31,986 nt of DNA, taken from DASVEE01 sp036399695 (GTDB taxonomy: Bacteria > Acidobacteriota > Thermoanaerobaculia > Gp7-AA8). Of the stretch, positions 1 to 8,442 are shown piece by piece. Numbering within the stretch: the first letter of the stretch is position 1; each line of letters starts with the position of its first letter. Both the position numbers and the translations under genes were made by a program. The stretch lies in contig DASWMP010000258.1 in NCBI GenBank assembly GCA_036399695.1, positions 1 to 31,986 on the forward strand. The letters are read 5' to 3'. The notes beneath the pieces were generated by a model. It worked only from the letters and a program-made list of their open reading frames with translations. It did not search any database and was not told the origin of the DNA.

Positions 1-252
1 GGAACCCTCGTGCGCCCAACCGGAACCCTCGTGCGCCCAACCGGAACCCTCGTGCGCCCAACTGGAACCCTCGTGCGCCCAACCGGAACCCTCGTGCGCC
101 CAACCGGAACCCTCGTGCGTCCAACCGGAACCCTCGTGCGCCCAACTGGAACCCTCGTGCGCCCAACCGGAATCCTCGAGCGTCCGACCGGAATCCTCGA
201 GCGTCCGACCGGAATCCTCGAGCGTCCGCTGGGACACCTCGAGCGCCCGAGC
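1..252. repeat. 21-bp tandem repeat array, cut by left window edge
   Basis: Twelve head-to-tail 21-bp units run from base 1 to about 252. Units 1-8 (1-168) start GGAACCCTCGTGCGCCCAAC with only C/T changes at two or three positions. Units 9-11 (169-231) form a second type, GGAATCCTCGAGCGTCCGAC. Unit 12 (232-252) is further diverged and the periodicity then stops. The period is a multiple of three, so open frames run through it, but none shows a start signal or a protein-like continuation, and I treat it as non-coding. The array begins outside the window, so total copy number is unknown. There are no unique spacers, so it is not CRISPR. It lies downstream of the GT39 operon. Confidence 0.95.
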
Positions 253-322
253 CGGTTCTCCCGGTGTGCGGGCGTTACCTCCGAGCGTGCGGTGGCCGCT
301 CGTGGAGTGGCGAGCGGCGACT

Positions 323-360
323 GTTTTGAGACACCCTCCGTTCGCCACCGCACTCCGAGA
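323..360 (-). repeat. Intergenic repeat, short form (shared with right edge)
   Basis: Read on the minus strand this is CTCGGAGTGCGGTGGCGAA followed directly by CGGAGGGTGTCTCAAAAC. The same two blocks recur at 31710-31729 and 31770-31787 (20/20 and 18/18 matches), where 40 bp containing an inverted repeat separate them. Further GCGGTGGC / GCCGCTCG words at about 281-318 suggest the element extends left. It lies just past the stop of the last GT39 gene. Confidence 0.85.
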
Positions 361-364
361 TGGA

Positions 365-1780
365 TTAGTGCCGGGCGGGGATCAGCGACACCTCAAAGTA
401 CCGCTCTCTTGCGATGCGCGCGAGCGGGACGCGCTCGCGGCGGAAGACCTGGGCGTTCGGCAGGATGGTGTCGCCTTCGCGGAGCAGCCAGACGTTCGGG
501 CGGGTGGCGGCGGGCACCGCGAGGCCTGTCACGTGGCGCTCGAGCTGGGGCGCGAGAAATGCCAGGTGGGCGCCGAGGCGCTCGTCTACGTAGACCACGG
601 CCCCGGGCGGAATCGCGGCGATGGCAGCGGCTGGCGGTGAAGCCGTCGTGCGCACGGCCGTGAGCGCGGGCCAGGTCCAGAACAGCATCGCCGACACGAT
701 CATCGGAACCGTGAACCGTCGCCACGGCGCGCTCGCAGCCAGCACGGCCATCAGCGGCGCGTAGCCGATCGAGAAGCGCCCCGCACTGTGGAAGTCGAGC
801 ACGAGCCACGCAAACAGACAGAATGGCCCGAACGCGAGCAGCGCCAGCACGACATGCCGCCGCCGCGTGGCCAGCCCGGCCAGCACCATCAGGGCGAGCG
901 CGATGTTGATGGCCGGCTGGCGGTACGGCCGCACGAAGAAATCGTCCGCCACGTAAAGCAGCGACGGCCGCAGCGGCGCGCGGAAGGAATCGACGCTGGT
1001 GATGTACTGCTGATGCCGTGCAACCACCTCGCGGTACGGCGTCCAGCCACCGCTCAGAAAGGCGGCGGCGCCATAGCTACCGAAGAGAATCAGCGCCCCG
1101 AGGAACGGCGCCGCGAGAGACCGCACCCCGTGCTTCCGCCACTGAAAGAACAGCGCGAGCAGCGCCGGGACGAACCCGATGACCAGGTTCTGCGGCCGCA
1201 TCCCCGCGGCGACGGCCAGCACGATCGCGCCGGCGTAGAACGCGCGCACGTCCCGGCAGCCGCGCAGCAGCAGCGCGCAGGCGAGCATCACCAGCACCAT
1301 CGACGGCACGTCCGACAGCGCCATCCCGCCGTACAGCCAGACGTTCGGGAAGAAGGCCAGCAGCACCGCCGAAGCCACGGCGATGCCGAATCCCGCCCGC
1401 AGCTCACGCCCGAGCAGGAACATCACCGGAAAGACGAACAGCGACGCCACGACGCTCACGCTCTGCAGCGCGCGGAACTCGCCGGGACCCAGCAACTGCA
1501 CCCCTTTCGCCGCGAGGATGAAGAGCGGAAACCCGGGAGGATGCGGATGGAACTGCGTGACGTCGTAGTCGCGCAGCGCCAGTCCGAAGAGCGCCTCGTC
1601 CCAGTCCCACGGCGTCAAAGCGACGGCCAGCAGACGCGTCGCGGCGACAGCCAGTGCCGCGATCCAGACGAGCCGCCGCTCGCGGGACGTGAGCGCCTCG
1701 ACCGGTTCCGTCAGTCGCTCGACCAGTCGCCCGAGCAGTCGCTCGATCGGTCGCTCGATCAGGGCTGAGTGTCGGACCAT
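365..1780 (-). CDS. GT39-like membrane glycosyltransferase, paralogue 1 (short form)
   Basis: A 471-aa polytopic membrane protein of the GT-C/PMT_2 type (dolichyl- or polyprenyl-phosphate-sugar dependent glycosyltransferases). The first lumenal loop carries the acidic pair of the family in PWDWDEALF (D61, E62), followed by HPHPPGFPLF and FPNVWLYGG, which are shared with the next two genes. The N-terminus differs from its paralogues: about 36 extra residues before the first helix, including a 4-residue-periodic stretch (IERP, IERL, LGRL, VERL). The protein stops at YFEVSLIPARH, just where paralogues 2 and 3 continue into an extra C-terminal domain, so that domain is missing here. Its ATG lies inside the end of the upstream gene (22-bp overlap), so it is the last gene of a minus-strand operon. 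Donor and acceptor cannot be told from sequence. Confidence 0.88.
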   Translation of the reverse strand: MVRHSALIERPIERLLGRLVERLTEPVEALTSRERRLVWIAALAVAATRLLAVALTPWDWDEALFGLALRDYDVTQFHPHPPGFPLFILAAKGVQLLGPGEFRALQSVSVVASLFVFPVMFLLGRELRAGFGIAVASAVLLAFFPNVWLYGGMALSDVPSMVLVMLACALLLRGCRDVRAFYAGAIVLAVAAGMRPQNLVIGFVPALLALFFQWRKHGVRSLAAPFLGALILFGSYGAAAFLSGGWTPYREVVARHQQYITSVDSFRAPLRPSLLYVADDFFVRPYRQPAINIALALMVLAGLATRRRHVVLALLAFGPFCLFAWLVLDFHSAGRFSIGYAPLMAVLAASAPWRRFTVPMIVSAMLFWTWPALTAVRTTASPPAAAIAAIPPGAVVYVDERLGAHLAFLAPQLERHVTGLAVPAATRPNVWLLREGDTILPNAQVFRRERVPLARIARERYFEVSLIPARH

Positions 1781-3522
1781 GACAGCATATTGACGCGTAG
1801 CCCGAGATCGCGCGAGTCGCTGCCGGTGCGATCTCGCACCTGGTTGACGACGGCACTCGTCCTGAGACGCAGCTCGTTCTCCGCGTCACTCCTCGCCTTT
1901 ACCGTATACGTCCGCTCCACATCCGCCTCGGGCGAGACGATGCTGTCGATGACGCGGCCGTTGAGGATCACCTGCACGGTCGGCGGCGTGGCCAGGCCGT
2001 CGAGCGGCACGTAGTAGCGGATCGAGAGCTTCCCGTCCTTGCGCACCGCCGGGAGATACGTGACCGACTCGTACCCCATCCAGCGCCACGTCGACGTCCC
2101 CTCCCCTTCCTCCAGGTGCCAGCCGTCGCCGAAGCGAAGGATCGTCGAGATCGGTGTCACGGACGCTTCGAAATGCCGCGGCCGGACGATCTCCCAGAGC
2201 CGGCGGCGCGGCATCACGAAAGAGTGCGCGCCCGGATGCGGCACGAGCTGCGGCTGGACGAGGTAGCCGCCGAGCGTGAGGGCGGACACCTCGCCCGCGT
2301 TCTCCACCCAATGGATGTCGCGGCCGTGCAGAAGATACGTCCCGTGCGGCCACAGATTGGAAGTGACGAAGAGCGGTGCCTTCTCCGGGACGTTCTGGCG
2401 CACCCACTCGAATGCACCGGCCGGAGGCGGCGCCACCGCCTGCAGCGTACGCAACGCCGGAAAGGTCCAGACGATCAGGACGAGCGCGAGCGCGGCCGAG
2501 AGCACGCCCTGCACGGCGAGCTGCGCCCGCTTCAGCGTCAACGCGATCGCGGCCAGGCCATCCGCGGCGAGCAGCGCGTGCGCGAAGATGTAGACGATGG
2601 AGTAGCGCCCGACGACGCTGAAGTCGAAGTTCAGCCACGCCACGACGGCGAACGGTCCGAAAAACGCGAACACCCGGAGCACCTGCCACCGCCGTCGCAC
2701 GAAGGCCGCCACGAAACCGATGGCCGCGATGATGTCGATGGCCAGCATCAGCCGGATGTTCTGTACCGGTTTGAAGAAGAAGAGGCGCCCGAGTTGAGCG
2801 AGCGGCGGACGGGCCGGGTTCTGATACGAATCGACCTTCGCCAGCCACTCGCGCTGCCCGACCATCGCCTTCCGCACGTCCGCGTACGACGCCGACGCCA
2901 CGAAGGCGGCGGTGTAGATGACGCCGATGATGAGCAGCGCCGCGAGCGCGGCGGCCAGGACCGGTTTCCACGAAACGCGCAGCCGGGCGATCGTGCCCAT
3001 GGCCACCGGCACGATGGCGACGAGCAGGTGCTGCGGACGGATGGCCGCACAGAGCGCGAGCAGGACCGCTCCCCAGAGATACGCGCGCGGCTCGCGCCGG
3101 CCGCGCAGCACGAGCGCACAGCCGTAATAGAGGAGTGCCGTCGCCGGGAGGTCGCTGTACGCGCCGCCGCCGTAGATCCAGACGTTCGGGAAGAACGAAT
3201 AGATCAACGCCCCAAAGTACGCCGTCCTGAATTCAAACCCGATCTCGCGCGCCAGGGCGAACGCCGCCGGGAAAATGGCAAAGCTGCCCAGCAGAGCGAT
3301 GACCTGGAGAGAGCGGAACTCGGAGACGCCGAAGAAGTGCACCACCTTCGCCGCGGCGACGAAGAGCGGATAGCCCGGCGGGTGCGGCTGATGCGTGGAG
3401 ACGTCGTACTCCCGTACGGCCAGAGAGAACAGCGCTTCGTCCCAGTCCCAGATGCCGTGCGAGATGGCAGCAAGGCGGGTGAGCGCGACGACGACGGTCG
3501 TCGCCAGGAGCAGCTTTTTCAT
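1759..3522 (-). CDS. GT39-like membrane glycosyltransferase, paralogue 2 (long form)
   Basis: A 587-aa polytopic membrane protein, same family as its two neighbours. The first helix begins right at the N-terminus, followed by IWDWDEALF (catalytic-type acidic pair D28, E29), HPHPPGYPLF and FPNVWIYGGGAYSD. About ten hydrophobic segments follow to roughly residue 355, then a soluble lumenal part. The last 115 or so residues (from FGDGWHLEEG onward) look like a separate beta-rich domain and align by eye with the C-terminus of paralogue 3 (FGKGWYDEES onward). Such tails may bind carbohydrate, which is inference. The start ATG overlaps the upstream stop by 4 bp (ATGA), showing translational coupling. 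It probably transfers a sugar from a polyprenyl-phosphate carrier to a lipid, protein or glycan on the periplasmic side. Confidence 0.9.
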   Translation of the reverse strand: MKKLLLATTVVVALTRLAAISHGIWDWDEALFSLAVREYDVSTHQPHPPGYPLFVAAAKVVHFFGVSEFRSLQVIALLGSFAIFPAAFALAREIGFEFRTAYFGALIYSFFPNVWIYGGGAYSDLPATALLYYGCALVLRGRREPRAYLWGAVLLALCAAIRPQHLLVAIVPVAMGTIARLRVSWKPVLAAALAALLIIGVIYTAAFVASASYADVRKAMVGQREWLAKVDSYQNPARPPLAQLGRLFFFKPVQNIRLMLAIDIIAAIGFVAAFVRRRWQVLRVFAFFGPFAVVAWLNFDFSVVGRYSIVYIFAHALLAADGLAAIALTLKRAQLAVQGVLSAALALVLIVWTFPALRTLQAVAPPPAGAFEWVRQNVPEKAPLFVTSNLWPHGTYLLHGRDIHWVENAGEVSALTLGGYLVQPQLVPHPGAHSFVMPRRRLWEIVRPRHFEASVTPISTILRFGDGWHLEEGEGTSTWRWMGYESVTYLPAVRKDGKLSIRYYVPLDGLATPPTVQVILNGRVIDSIVSPEADVERTYTVKARSDAENELRLRTSAVVNQVRDRTGSDSRDLGLRVNMLSWSDTQP

Positions 3523-5306
3523 TGGAGCGGTTTCCAGCCGTACGCGTGCAATTGCAGCGCGAGTGGCCGCGGATCCCCTTCGGCGATCATGCGATCCGAA
3601 ACCGTCATGCGCAGGACGTTGGGGCGGCCGGTCCGCCCGTTCAGCGCCACGAACCGGACATCATTGGTCGGCACTCTGCACACTACGTCGCCGAGCGGCT
3701 CACCGTTGAGCTCGAACGTGACACGAATCGGTTTCTTCAGCTCGTGGGTCGGCACGGTGAACGCCATCACCAGTTCGCCGTTCGGCCCGACGGGCGGCAG
3801 GAGCGCCGTCGCCTCCGGCTCCATCCAGCGCCACGCTTCCTCGGCGAACGACTCTTCGTCGTACCAACCCTTGCCGAAGTAAACGTGCTCCGCGACCGGA
3901 ATGGCGTAGGTCTCGAAGTAGCGCTGCGCGACGACGTTCCACGTCCGGTTGTGCGGGCGGCGGAACGGGACGGCGCCGACGGAGCCGCTGTTGCCCGGAC
4001 GGATGAACCATCCCTCGCGCCAGTCGACCACGTCCTTCGCCCGCAGCCCCGGCACGCGGATCTGTTTGTACTCCGGCAGGTAATACCGCGCCCAGGGCCA
4101 CATCCCCTCATCGACGTAGAGGGTCGTCCTTTTCGGCACGTGCTGCCGGATCCAGAGCACCGTCGCGGTCGGAGGCGCGAGCGTGCGACGCGGCTCGTCG
4201 AACGCCGGCAGCGTCCACCAGATCAGCCGGCCCAGGATCAGCGCGAGGGCCGCGGCGGCGACGCCGGTCTGGATTGCTTCCGGCTTCCAGCGGATGACAC
4301 GCGACGCCAGCACGCCGGCGGCAAACATCCCTTCGGCCGCCAGCATCACCACGCCCGGCGAGTAGCTCAGCGACAGCCGGCTGAAGCCGAGGTGGGACAG
4401 GATGAAGGTCATGAAGAGGAAGAAGGGGGCGAACGTCAGCAGGATCTCGATGGTCGATCTCCGCGGCCCCCGCAGCATGCCGAGGAGCACGAAGAGATTG
4501 ATGAGGATCGAAACCTTCCCGGCCACGTAGGGATCGAGCTGCATCCGGACGATCGTGCCGAGCGGCGGGCGCGCGGGATTCTGCAGCGTATCGGTACGGG
4601 CGACGAAGTCCTTGTGGCCGAGGAGCGCGCCGATGAAGCGGTCCGGCCCCGTGGCCATCATTGCCGCGCCGTAGCCGATGACCGCGACGAGCACCGTGAT
4701 AACGATGCCGAGGATGATGACGCGGTATTGCTTCGCCCGGACGAAGCGCGCCGCGGCCGCGATCCAGGGATAGATGAGAACGAGCGCGTTCTGTGGCCGG
4801 ATCAGCGACGCCAGCCCGAGCACGAAAGCCGCGAGCCAGTAACGGCGCCGGTCGAGCGCCTTACCGGGCGCGCTGTCGACAAACAGAACGGTCGCGAGCA
4901 TGAACAGGACGAGCGCCGCCATGTCGCTGAACGCCGTTCCGCCATACAGCCAGACGTTCGGCAGGAACGCGAAGAGGATCGCGGCGACGAGCGAGGTCCG
5001 GTAGGAAAACCGGAACGCCCGCGCCATGGCGAACATGAGCGGAAAGACGAAGAACGAGGCGACGACGTTGACGGTCTGCAGAGCCCGGAAGTCGCTGCTG
5101 GTGAAGAACCGCACGAGGTTCGCCAGCGCGATGAAAAGCGGAAACCCGGGAGGATGCGGATGATGGGTCCCGACGTCGTAATCGCGCATGGCGAGACAGA
5201 AGAGGACTTCATCCCAATCCCACGGCGCCCGCGCCAGCGGCACGAACCGCGTCACGGCAATGAGTATCGACAGTATCCAGAGCGTCAGCCGCTGCGGGCG
5301 CGTCAC
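3519..5306 (-). CDS. GT39-like membrane glycosyltransferase, paralogue 3 (long form)
   Basis: A 595-aa polytopic membrane protein and the first of the three paralogues in transcription order. It has APWDWDEVLF (acidic pair D32, E33), the shared HPHPPGFPLF and FPNVWLYGGTAFSDMA motifs, NPARPPLG in a lumenal loop (also in paralogue 2), and a C-terminal beta-rich domain from about residue 470. The start is GTG at 5306. No good ribosome-binding site precedes it, and the nearest upstream ATG is out of frame, so the exact start is uncertain. Long stretches of near-identical DNA shared with paralogue 1 (for example the HPHPPG region, 1529-1550 versus 5141-5162) point to tandem duplication. About 100 bp separate it from the upstream radical SAM gene on the same strand, so co-transcription is plausible. 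Confidence 0.9.
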   Translation of the reverse strand: MTRPQRLTLWILSILIAVTRFVPLARAPWDWDEVLFCLAMRDYDVGTHHPHPPGFPLFIALANLVRFFTSSDFRALQTVNVVASFFVFPLMFAMARAFRFSYRTSLVAAILFAFLPNVWLYGGTAFSDMAALVLFMLATVLFVDSAPGKALDRRRYWLAAFVLGLASLIRPQNALVLIYPWIAAAARFVRAKQYRVIILGIVITVLVAVIGYGAAMMATGPDRFIGALLGHKDFVARTDTLQNPARPPLGTIVRMQLDPYVAGKVSILINLFVLLGMLRGPRRSTIEILLTFAPFFLFMTFILSHLGFSRLSLSYSPGVVMLAAEGMFAAGVLASRVIRWKPEAIQTGVAAAALALILGRLIWWTLPAFDEPRRTLAPPTATVLWIRQHVPKRTTLYVDEGMWPWARYYLPEYKQIRVPGLRAKDVVDWREGWFIRPGNSGSVGAVPFRRPHNRTWNVVAQRYFETYAIPVAEHVYFGKGWYDEESFAEEAWRWMEPEATALLPPVGPNGELVMAFTVPTHELKKPIRVTFELNGEPLGDVVCRVPTNDVRFVALNGRTGRPNVLRMTVSDRMIAEGDPRPLALQLHAYGWKPLQ

Positions 5307-5405
5307 GGCGCGGCATTGTACGAGATGACCGGGGCCTCCGGCGGGTGGCCACGAGCCACAACGCTTGTTGCCTCAGGCTCAGCGCACGGCGTCGCCATCA
5401 ACACG

Positions 5406-7175
5406 TTACCAGGCAGGGTCGACTGAGGCTTGGCCAACCAGCGCTGCGGCCCGTGGCCGCTCGCCGGAGGCGTCTGGTCGTCCCTCGCGTCCCGCGAAAA
5501 GCTCCAGCGTCTCCGAATCTTCGTCGGTGACCGGGGTCAGGGCTATGTCCATGTAGTCGAGCCGTGCGGCGTCGTGCTTAATGCTCTTGTAGATCCGGCG
5601 GAGTGCGAAATACATCGACGAGAAGCGGGCGATCTTCGTGACCGACTCGGCCAGGTACTTCGGATAGAAGGTCCACGGCGATTCCAGCGGCAGGCCGAGA
5701 CGGCGGTCGCGGCGGAACTTGTAGCGGAACAGACCACCTTCCAGCGGGTGAATCCCTTCAATGGCGATCGAGCCCTTGAACCAGGTGAGCAGCAGCAGCG
5801 CGTTGCTGGCGTGGCCGCGGGTGGCGATCAGGCGGCGGATCACCGTCTTCATGTGATCCATCGTGTAATACGTCGACCACGCCATCCTGTAGGCGCGCTC
5901 CCACTCCTCCGCCGACATGCGGGGATGCGGGGCGGTGACGTGATTCAGGTCGTAGCGGTTGAGATCGGGATCGAGCTGCACCCCCTCGCGCACCAGCTTC
6001 TGATGATCCTCCGAGCCCGGCAGCGGCGTCAGAAAGAAGAACTCCAGCATGTCCACCGGGAGCTCGCGCTTGATGATCTCGATATCGCGACGGATCGATT
6101 CCAGCGTGTCGTTCGGGAAGCCGAGGATGTAGCCGGCGTACGTGATCACTCGGGCGGCCTTCCAGGCGAGCAGCATCTTGCGGTACTCGGCGATCTTGTT
6201 CTGCCGCTTCTTCGCGCCGACGAGACTGTCGGGATTGATGTTCTCCAGGCCGATGAAGACGCGGCGGACGCCGGCGCGGGCACACTTTTCAATGAACCGG
6301 GGGATCCGGTGGCAGAGCGTGTCGACCTGCAGGACCAGCGTGACCTTGATGCCCTCCTGCTCGCGGAGCTGGATGAGCCGGTCCAGGATCGGCTCCCAGT
6401 CCTGGTTGCGGGCGAAGTTGTCGTCCGTGATGAAGAAACTGTGCAGCCCCTGGGCGACGTTCTCGCGGACGATTCGCTCGATGTCCTCCGGCGAGCGCCG
6501 GCGCGACTTGCGCCCCTGTACGTTGATGATCGTGCAGAACGAGCACTGGAACGGGCAGCCGCGCCCGGCGTCGAAGCTCGTCAGGCCGCCGGCGGTCTTC
6601 CAGGCGCTGAGCGCGGTGATGAGCGGGATCGGCGCCCCCGCGATCGACGGTAGGTCCGCCATGTAGTTGTAGAGCGGCTTCAGTGTGCCGGCTGCCGCGT
6701 CGCGTAGAAGGTCGTCCAGCCGCCCCTCTGACTCACCGGCGAAGAGCGTGACGCCGAGGGCGCGCGCCGCGTGCAGGCCGGCATCATTGCCCTGGAGCAT
6801 GCTGATCGTGCCGGAGACGTGGAATCCGCCGAGTGCTACCTGAACGCCACGTTCGCGGAGCGGCCGGGCCAGGTCGAGCGCGCGCGGGAACTGATTCGAC
6901 TGCACGCCGACGAGCATGACCATGCCGCTGCCGGCGCGCTCGATCAGGCGGGCGAGGCGCTCCGGACGGATGCGCGTGTTCGTCTCGTCGTAGGTGTGAA
7001 TCTCCAGCTCCACGTCATCGCCGAGGACGTTGCGTGCGGCGCAGTCGCGGGCCAGCCCGTAGAGCGCGGCGAGCGAGTTCGACGGGATCGCGGAGCGGAA
7101 CCACTGGATGACGTAACCATCGTCATCGTAATGCGACGGCTTCACGAGCACGAGGCAGAACCGGCGGCTTTTCAT
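5406..7175 (-). CDS. B12-binding-domain radical SAM protein
   Basis: A 589-aa enzyme from the ATG at 7175; an in-frame TTG at 7187 would add four residues. The N-terminal 160 or so residues look like a Rossmann-type cobalamin-binding domain (GGFHVSG near residue 116), although the classic DxHxxG signature is not evident. The radical SAM core follows with GRGCPFQCSFC, giving the CxxxCxxC iron-sulfur ligands at C207, C211 and C214. GLENINPDSL and GYILGFPNDT are typical later core motifs. The C-terminal 150 residues are accessory. This architecture includes lipid and hopanoid methylases, BchE-type cyclases and many uncharacterised enzymes. The substrate is unknown. The gene precedes three membrane glycosyltransferases on the same strand, so a modified lipid or glycan product is a reasonable guess, not a demonstration. 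Confidence 0.88.
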   Translation of the reverse strand: MKSRRFCLVLVKPSHYDDDGYVIQWFRSAIPSNSLAALYGLARDCAARNVLGDDVELEIHTYDETNTRIRPERLARLIERAGSGMVMLVGVQSNQFPRALDLARPLRERGVQVALGGFHVSGTISMLQGNDAGLHAARALGVTLFAGESEGRLDDLLRDAAAGTLKPLYNYMADLPSIAGAPIPLITALSAWKTAGGLTSFDAGRGCPFQCSFCTIINVQGRKSRRRSPEDIERIVRENVAQGLHSFFITDDNFARNQDWEPILDRLIQLREQEGIKVTLVLQVDTLCHRIPRFIEKCARAGVRRVFIGLENINPDSLVGAKKRQNKIAEYRKMLLAWKAARVITYAGYILGFPNDTLESIRRDIEIIKRELPVDMLEFFFLTPLPGSEDHQKLVREGVQLDPDLNRYDLNHVTAPHPRMSAEEWERAYRMAWSTYYTMDHMKTVIRRLIATRGHASNALLLLTWFKGSIAIEGIHPLEGGLFRYKFRRDRRLGLPLESPWTFYPKYLAESVTKIARFSSMYFALRRIYKSIKHDAARLDYMDIALTPVTDEDSETLELFAGREGRPDASGERPRAAALVGQASVDPAW

Positions 7176-7251
7176 GGGAAGCCGCAATCATAGCGCGCGC
7201 GGGATGCGCGGTGGTAAGTGACTGGCCTCGATCTCGCACAAATTGCGGCTA

Positions 7252-8298
7252 ATGCTCAAAGGTGTGCGCCGGCGGTGGTACCTCGATTCACAGGGAATCC
7301 GCCGCGAAGGCTCGAAAGAGGCGGGGTTCAGTTACCGGTACGCCGACGGCCGGGAGGTCGTGGACGAGAAGGTACTGGCGCGCATCGGCAAGCTGCGCAT
7401 CCCGCCGGCGTGGCAGAACGTACGCATTGCCCGGGGCGATACCGCGCCTTTGCAGGCCGTCGGTGTCGACAAGAAAGGGCGGACGCAGTACCTGTATCAC
7501 TCGAAGTTCCGGGCGCAGCGTGAAGAGGCGAAGTTCCGGCATGTCGTCGAGTTCGGCGAATCGCTGGCCACGCTTCGGCGCCGCGTCCGGGCCGACCTCA
7601 AGCGCGACGAGCTCGACCGGCAGCGCGTGCTCGCCTCCATGGTCCGCCTCATCGACCAGGGCTTCTTCCGCATCGGCAACGACAAGAGCGCCGAGTCGGA
7701 ATCGACCTACGGCCTGTCGACCATTCGCGGACAGCATGTGAAGGTCAACGGGGATGCGGTGCTGTTCGACTACGTCGGCAAGTGGCAGAAGAAGCAGAAG
7801 CGCGCCGTCGCCGATCCCGAAGTGGCGGCGGTCGTCGGCAAGCTGAAGTCGATGAAGGGAACCGAGCTGTTCAAGTTCGTCTCCAACGGCCGCCTCGTCG
7901 ACGTGAAGGACCGCCATGTCAACGAGTACATCCAGTCCATCATCGGCGAGGAGTTCACCGCCAAGGACTTCCGCACCTGGGCCGGAACGCTCCTCTGCTC
8001 CATCGCCCTGGCCATGGAAGGACAGGGTGCGAGCAAGACGGAGCGCAAACGGAAGATCCGCAAAGCGATCGTGGCCACCTCCGAGCAACTCGGCAACACC
8101 CCGGCCGTCTGCCGCTCGTCCTACATCTGCCCCCGCCTGCTCGACGAATACATGGAAGGCCGCCCGCTCGAGACGCTGCGCAAGACCCGCAAAGGCAGCC
8201 CGGTCGTGCGCGTGGGGCTCTCGATGGAAGAGCGCGCCCTGCTGAAGTTCCTGCGCGAGACCATCGCCGACCGCCGGAAGCACCCGCGCGCCGCTTGA
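7252..8298 (+). CDS. DNA topoisomerase IB (poxvirus/bacterial type)
   Basis: A 348-aa type IB topoisomerase, the usual length of the compact bacterial/poxviral enzymes. It relaxes supercoils through a 3'-phosphotyrosyl intermediate. Visible family motifs: IPPAWQNVRIA in the N-terminal DNA-binding region, FFRIGND (catalytic Arg about 140), YVGKWQKKQ (catalytic Lys about 177), KDFRTWAGT (catalytic Arg about 241) and CRSSYICP with the nucleophilic Tyr at about 291. All active-site residues are present, so it should be active. I chose ATG 7252 over the in-frame TTG 7243; no strong ribosome-binding site marks either. It is transcribed divergently from the radical SAM gene across a gap of about 75 bp and has no obvious functional link to its neighbours. 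These genes are common singletons in soil bacteria. Confidence 0.95.
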   Translation: MLKGVRRRWYLDSQGIRREGSKEAGFSYRYADGREVVDEKVLARIGKLRIPPAWQNVRIARGDTAPLQAVGVDKKGRTQYLYHSKFRAQREEAKFRHVVEFGESLATLRRRVRADLKRDELDRQRVLASMVRLIDQGFFRIGNDKSAESESTYGLSTIRGQHVKVNGDAVLFDYVGKWQKKQKRAVADPEVAAVVGKLKSMKGTELFKFVSNGRLVDVKDRHVNEYIQSIIGEEFTAKDFRTWAGTLLCSIALAMEGQGASKTERKRKIRKAIVATSEQLGNTPAVCRSSYICPRLLDEYMEGRPLETLRKTRKGSPVVRVGLSMEERALLKFLRETIADRRKHPRAA

Positions 8299-8353
8299 GC
8301 GACGGTGTGCCGTGCATGGCACCAATCGGACCTACGAGGCAGCCATTCGTCCT

Positions 8354-8374
8354 ATAGGTCCTATAGGTCCCATC
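8354..8374. repeat. Copy of an intergenic repeat word (second copy at 15622)
   Basis: The 21 bases from ATAGGTCCTATAGGTCCC onward are identical to 15622-15642, where they form part of a large inverted repeat. Both copies lie just downstream of a plus-strand gene (topoisomerase IB here, queD there). The full inverted structure is absent here, so this looks like half an element. Confidence 0.8.
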
Positions 8375-8384
8375 GGTCTCCCCA

Positions 8385-8415
8385 AACAAAAGACCCCAGG
8401 CTCGCGCCTGGGGTC
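8385..8415 (-). terminator. Intrinsic terminator of the 12788-8443 operon
   Basis: A perfect 10-bp stem, GACCCCAGGC (8392-8401) and GCCTGGGGTC (8406-8415), with a TCGC loop. On the minus strand it is followed by TTTTGTTTG. It lies 28 bp past the stop of the metallopeptidase/barrel gene and so ends the minus-strand operon. There is no T-run on the plus side, so it is a poor terminator for the topoisomerase gene. Confidence 0.88.
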
Positions 8416-8442
8416 CCGGAAATCGGAAATCGCGAACGCGCG

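Noticed and set aside
1..252. CRISPR array
   Set aside because: Units follow each other with no unique spacers and there are no cas genes.
10..663. Plus-strand open frame encoding a 7-residue repeat through the tandem array
   Set aside because: After the array it becomes an Arg/Gly-rich shadow of the GT39 gene; no start signal is seen. The repeat stays open only because its period is a multiple of three.
2116..5426. Two long plus-strand open frames (588 and 634 residues) opposite the GT39 genes
   Set aside because: Composition is almost all charged residues and Arg, with no hydrophobic core, as expected of frames opposite membrane proteins in GC-rich DNA.
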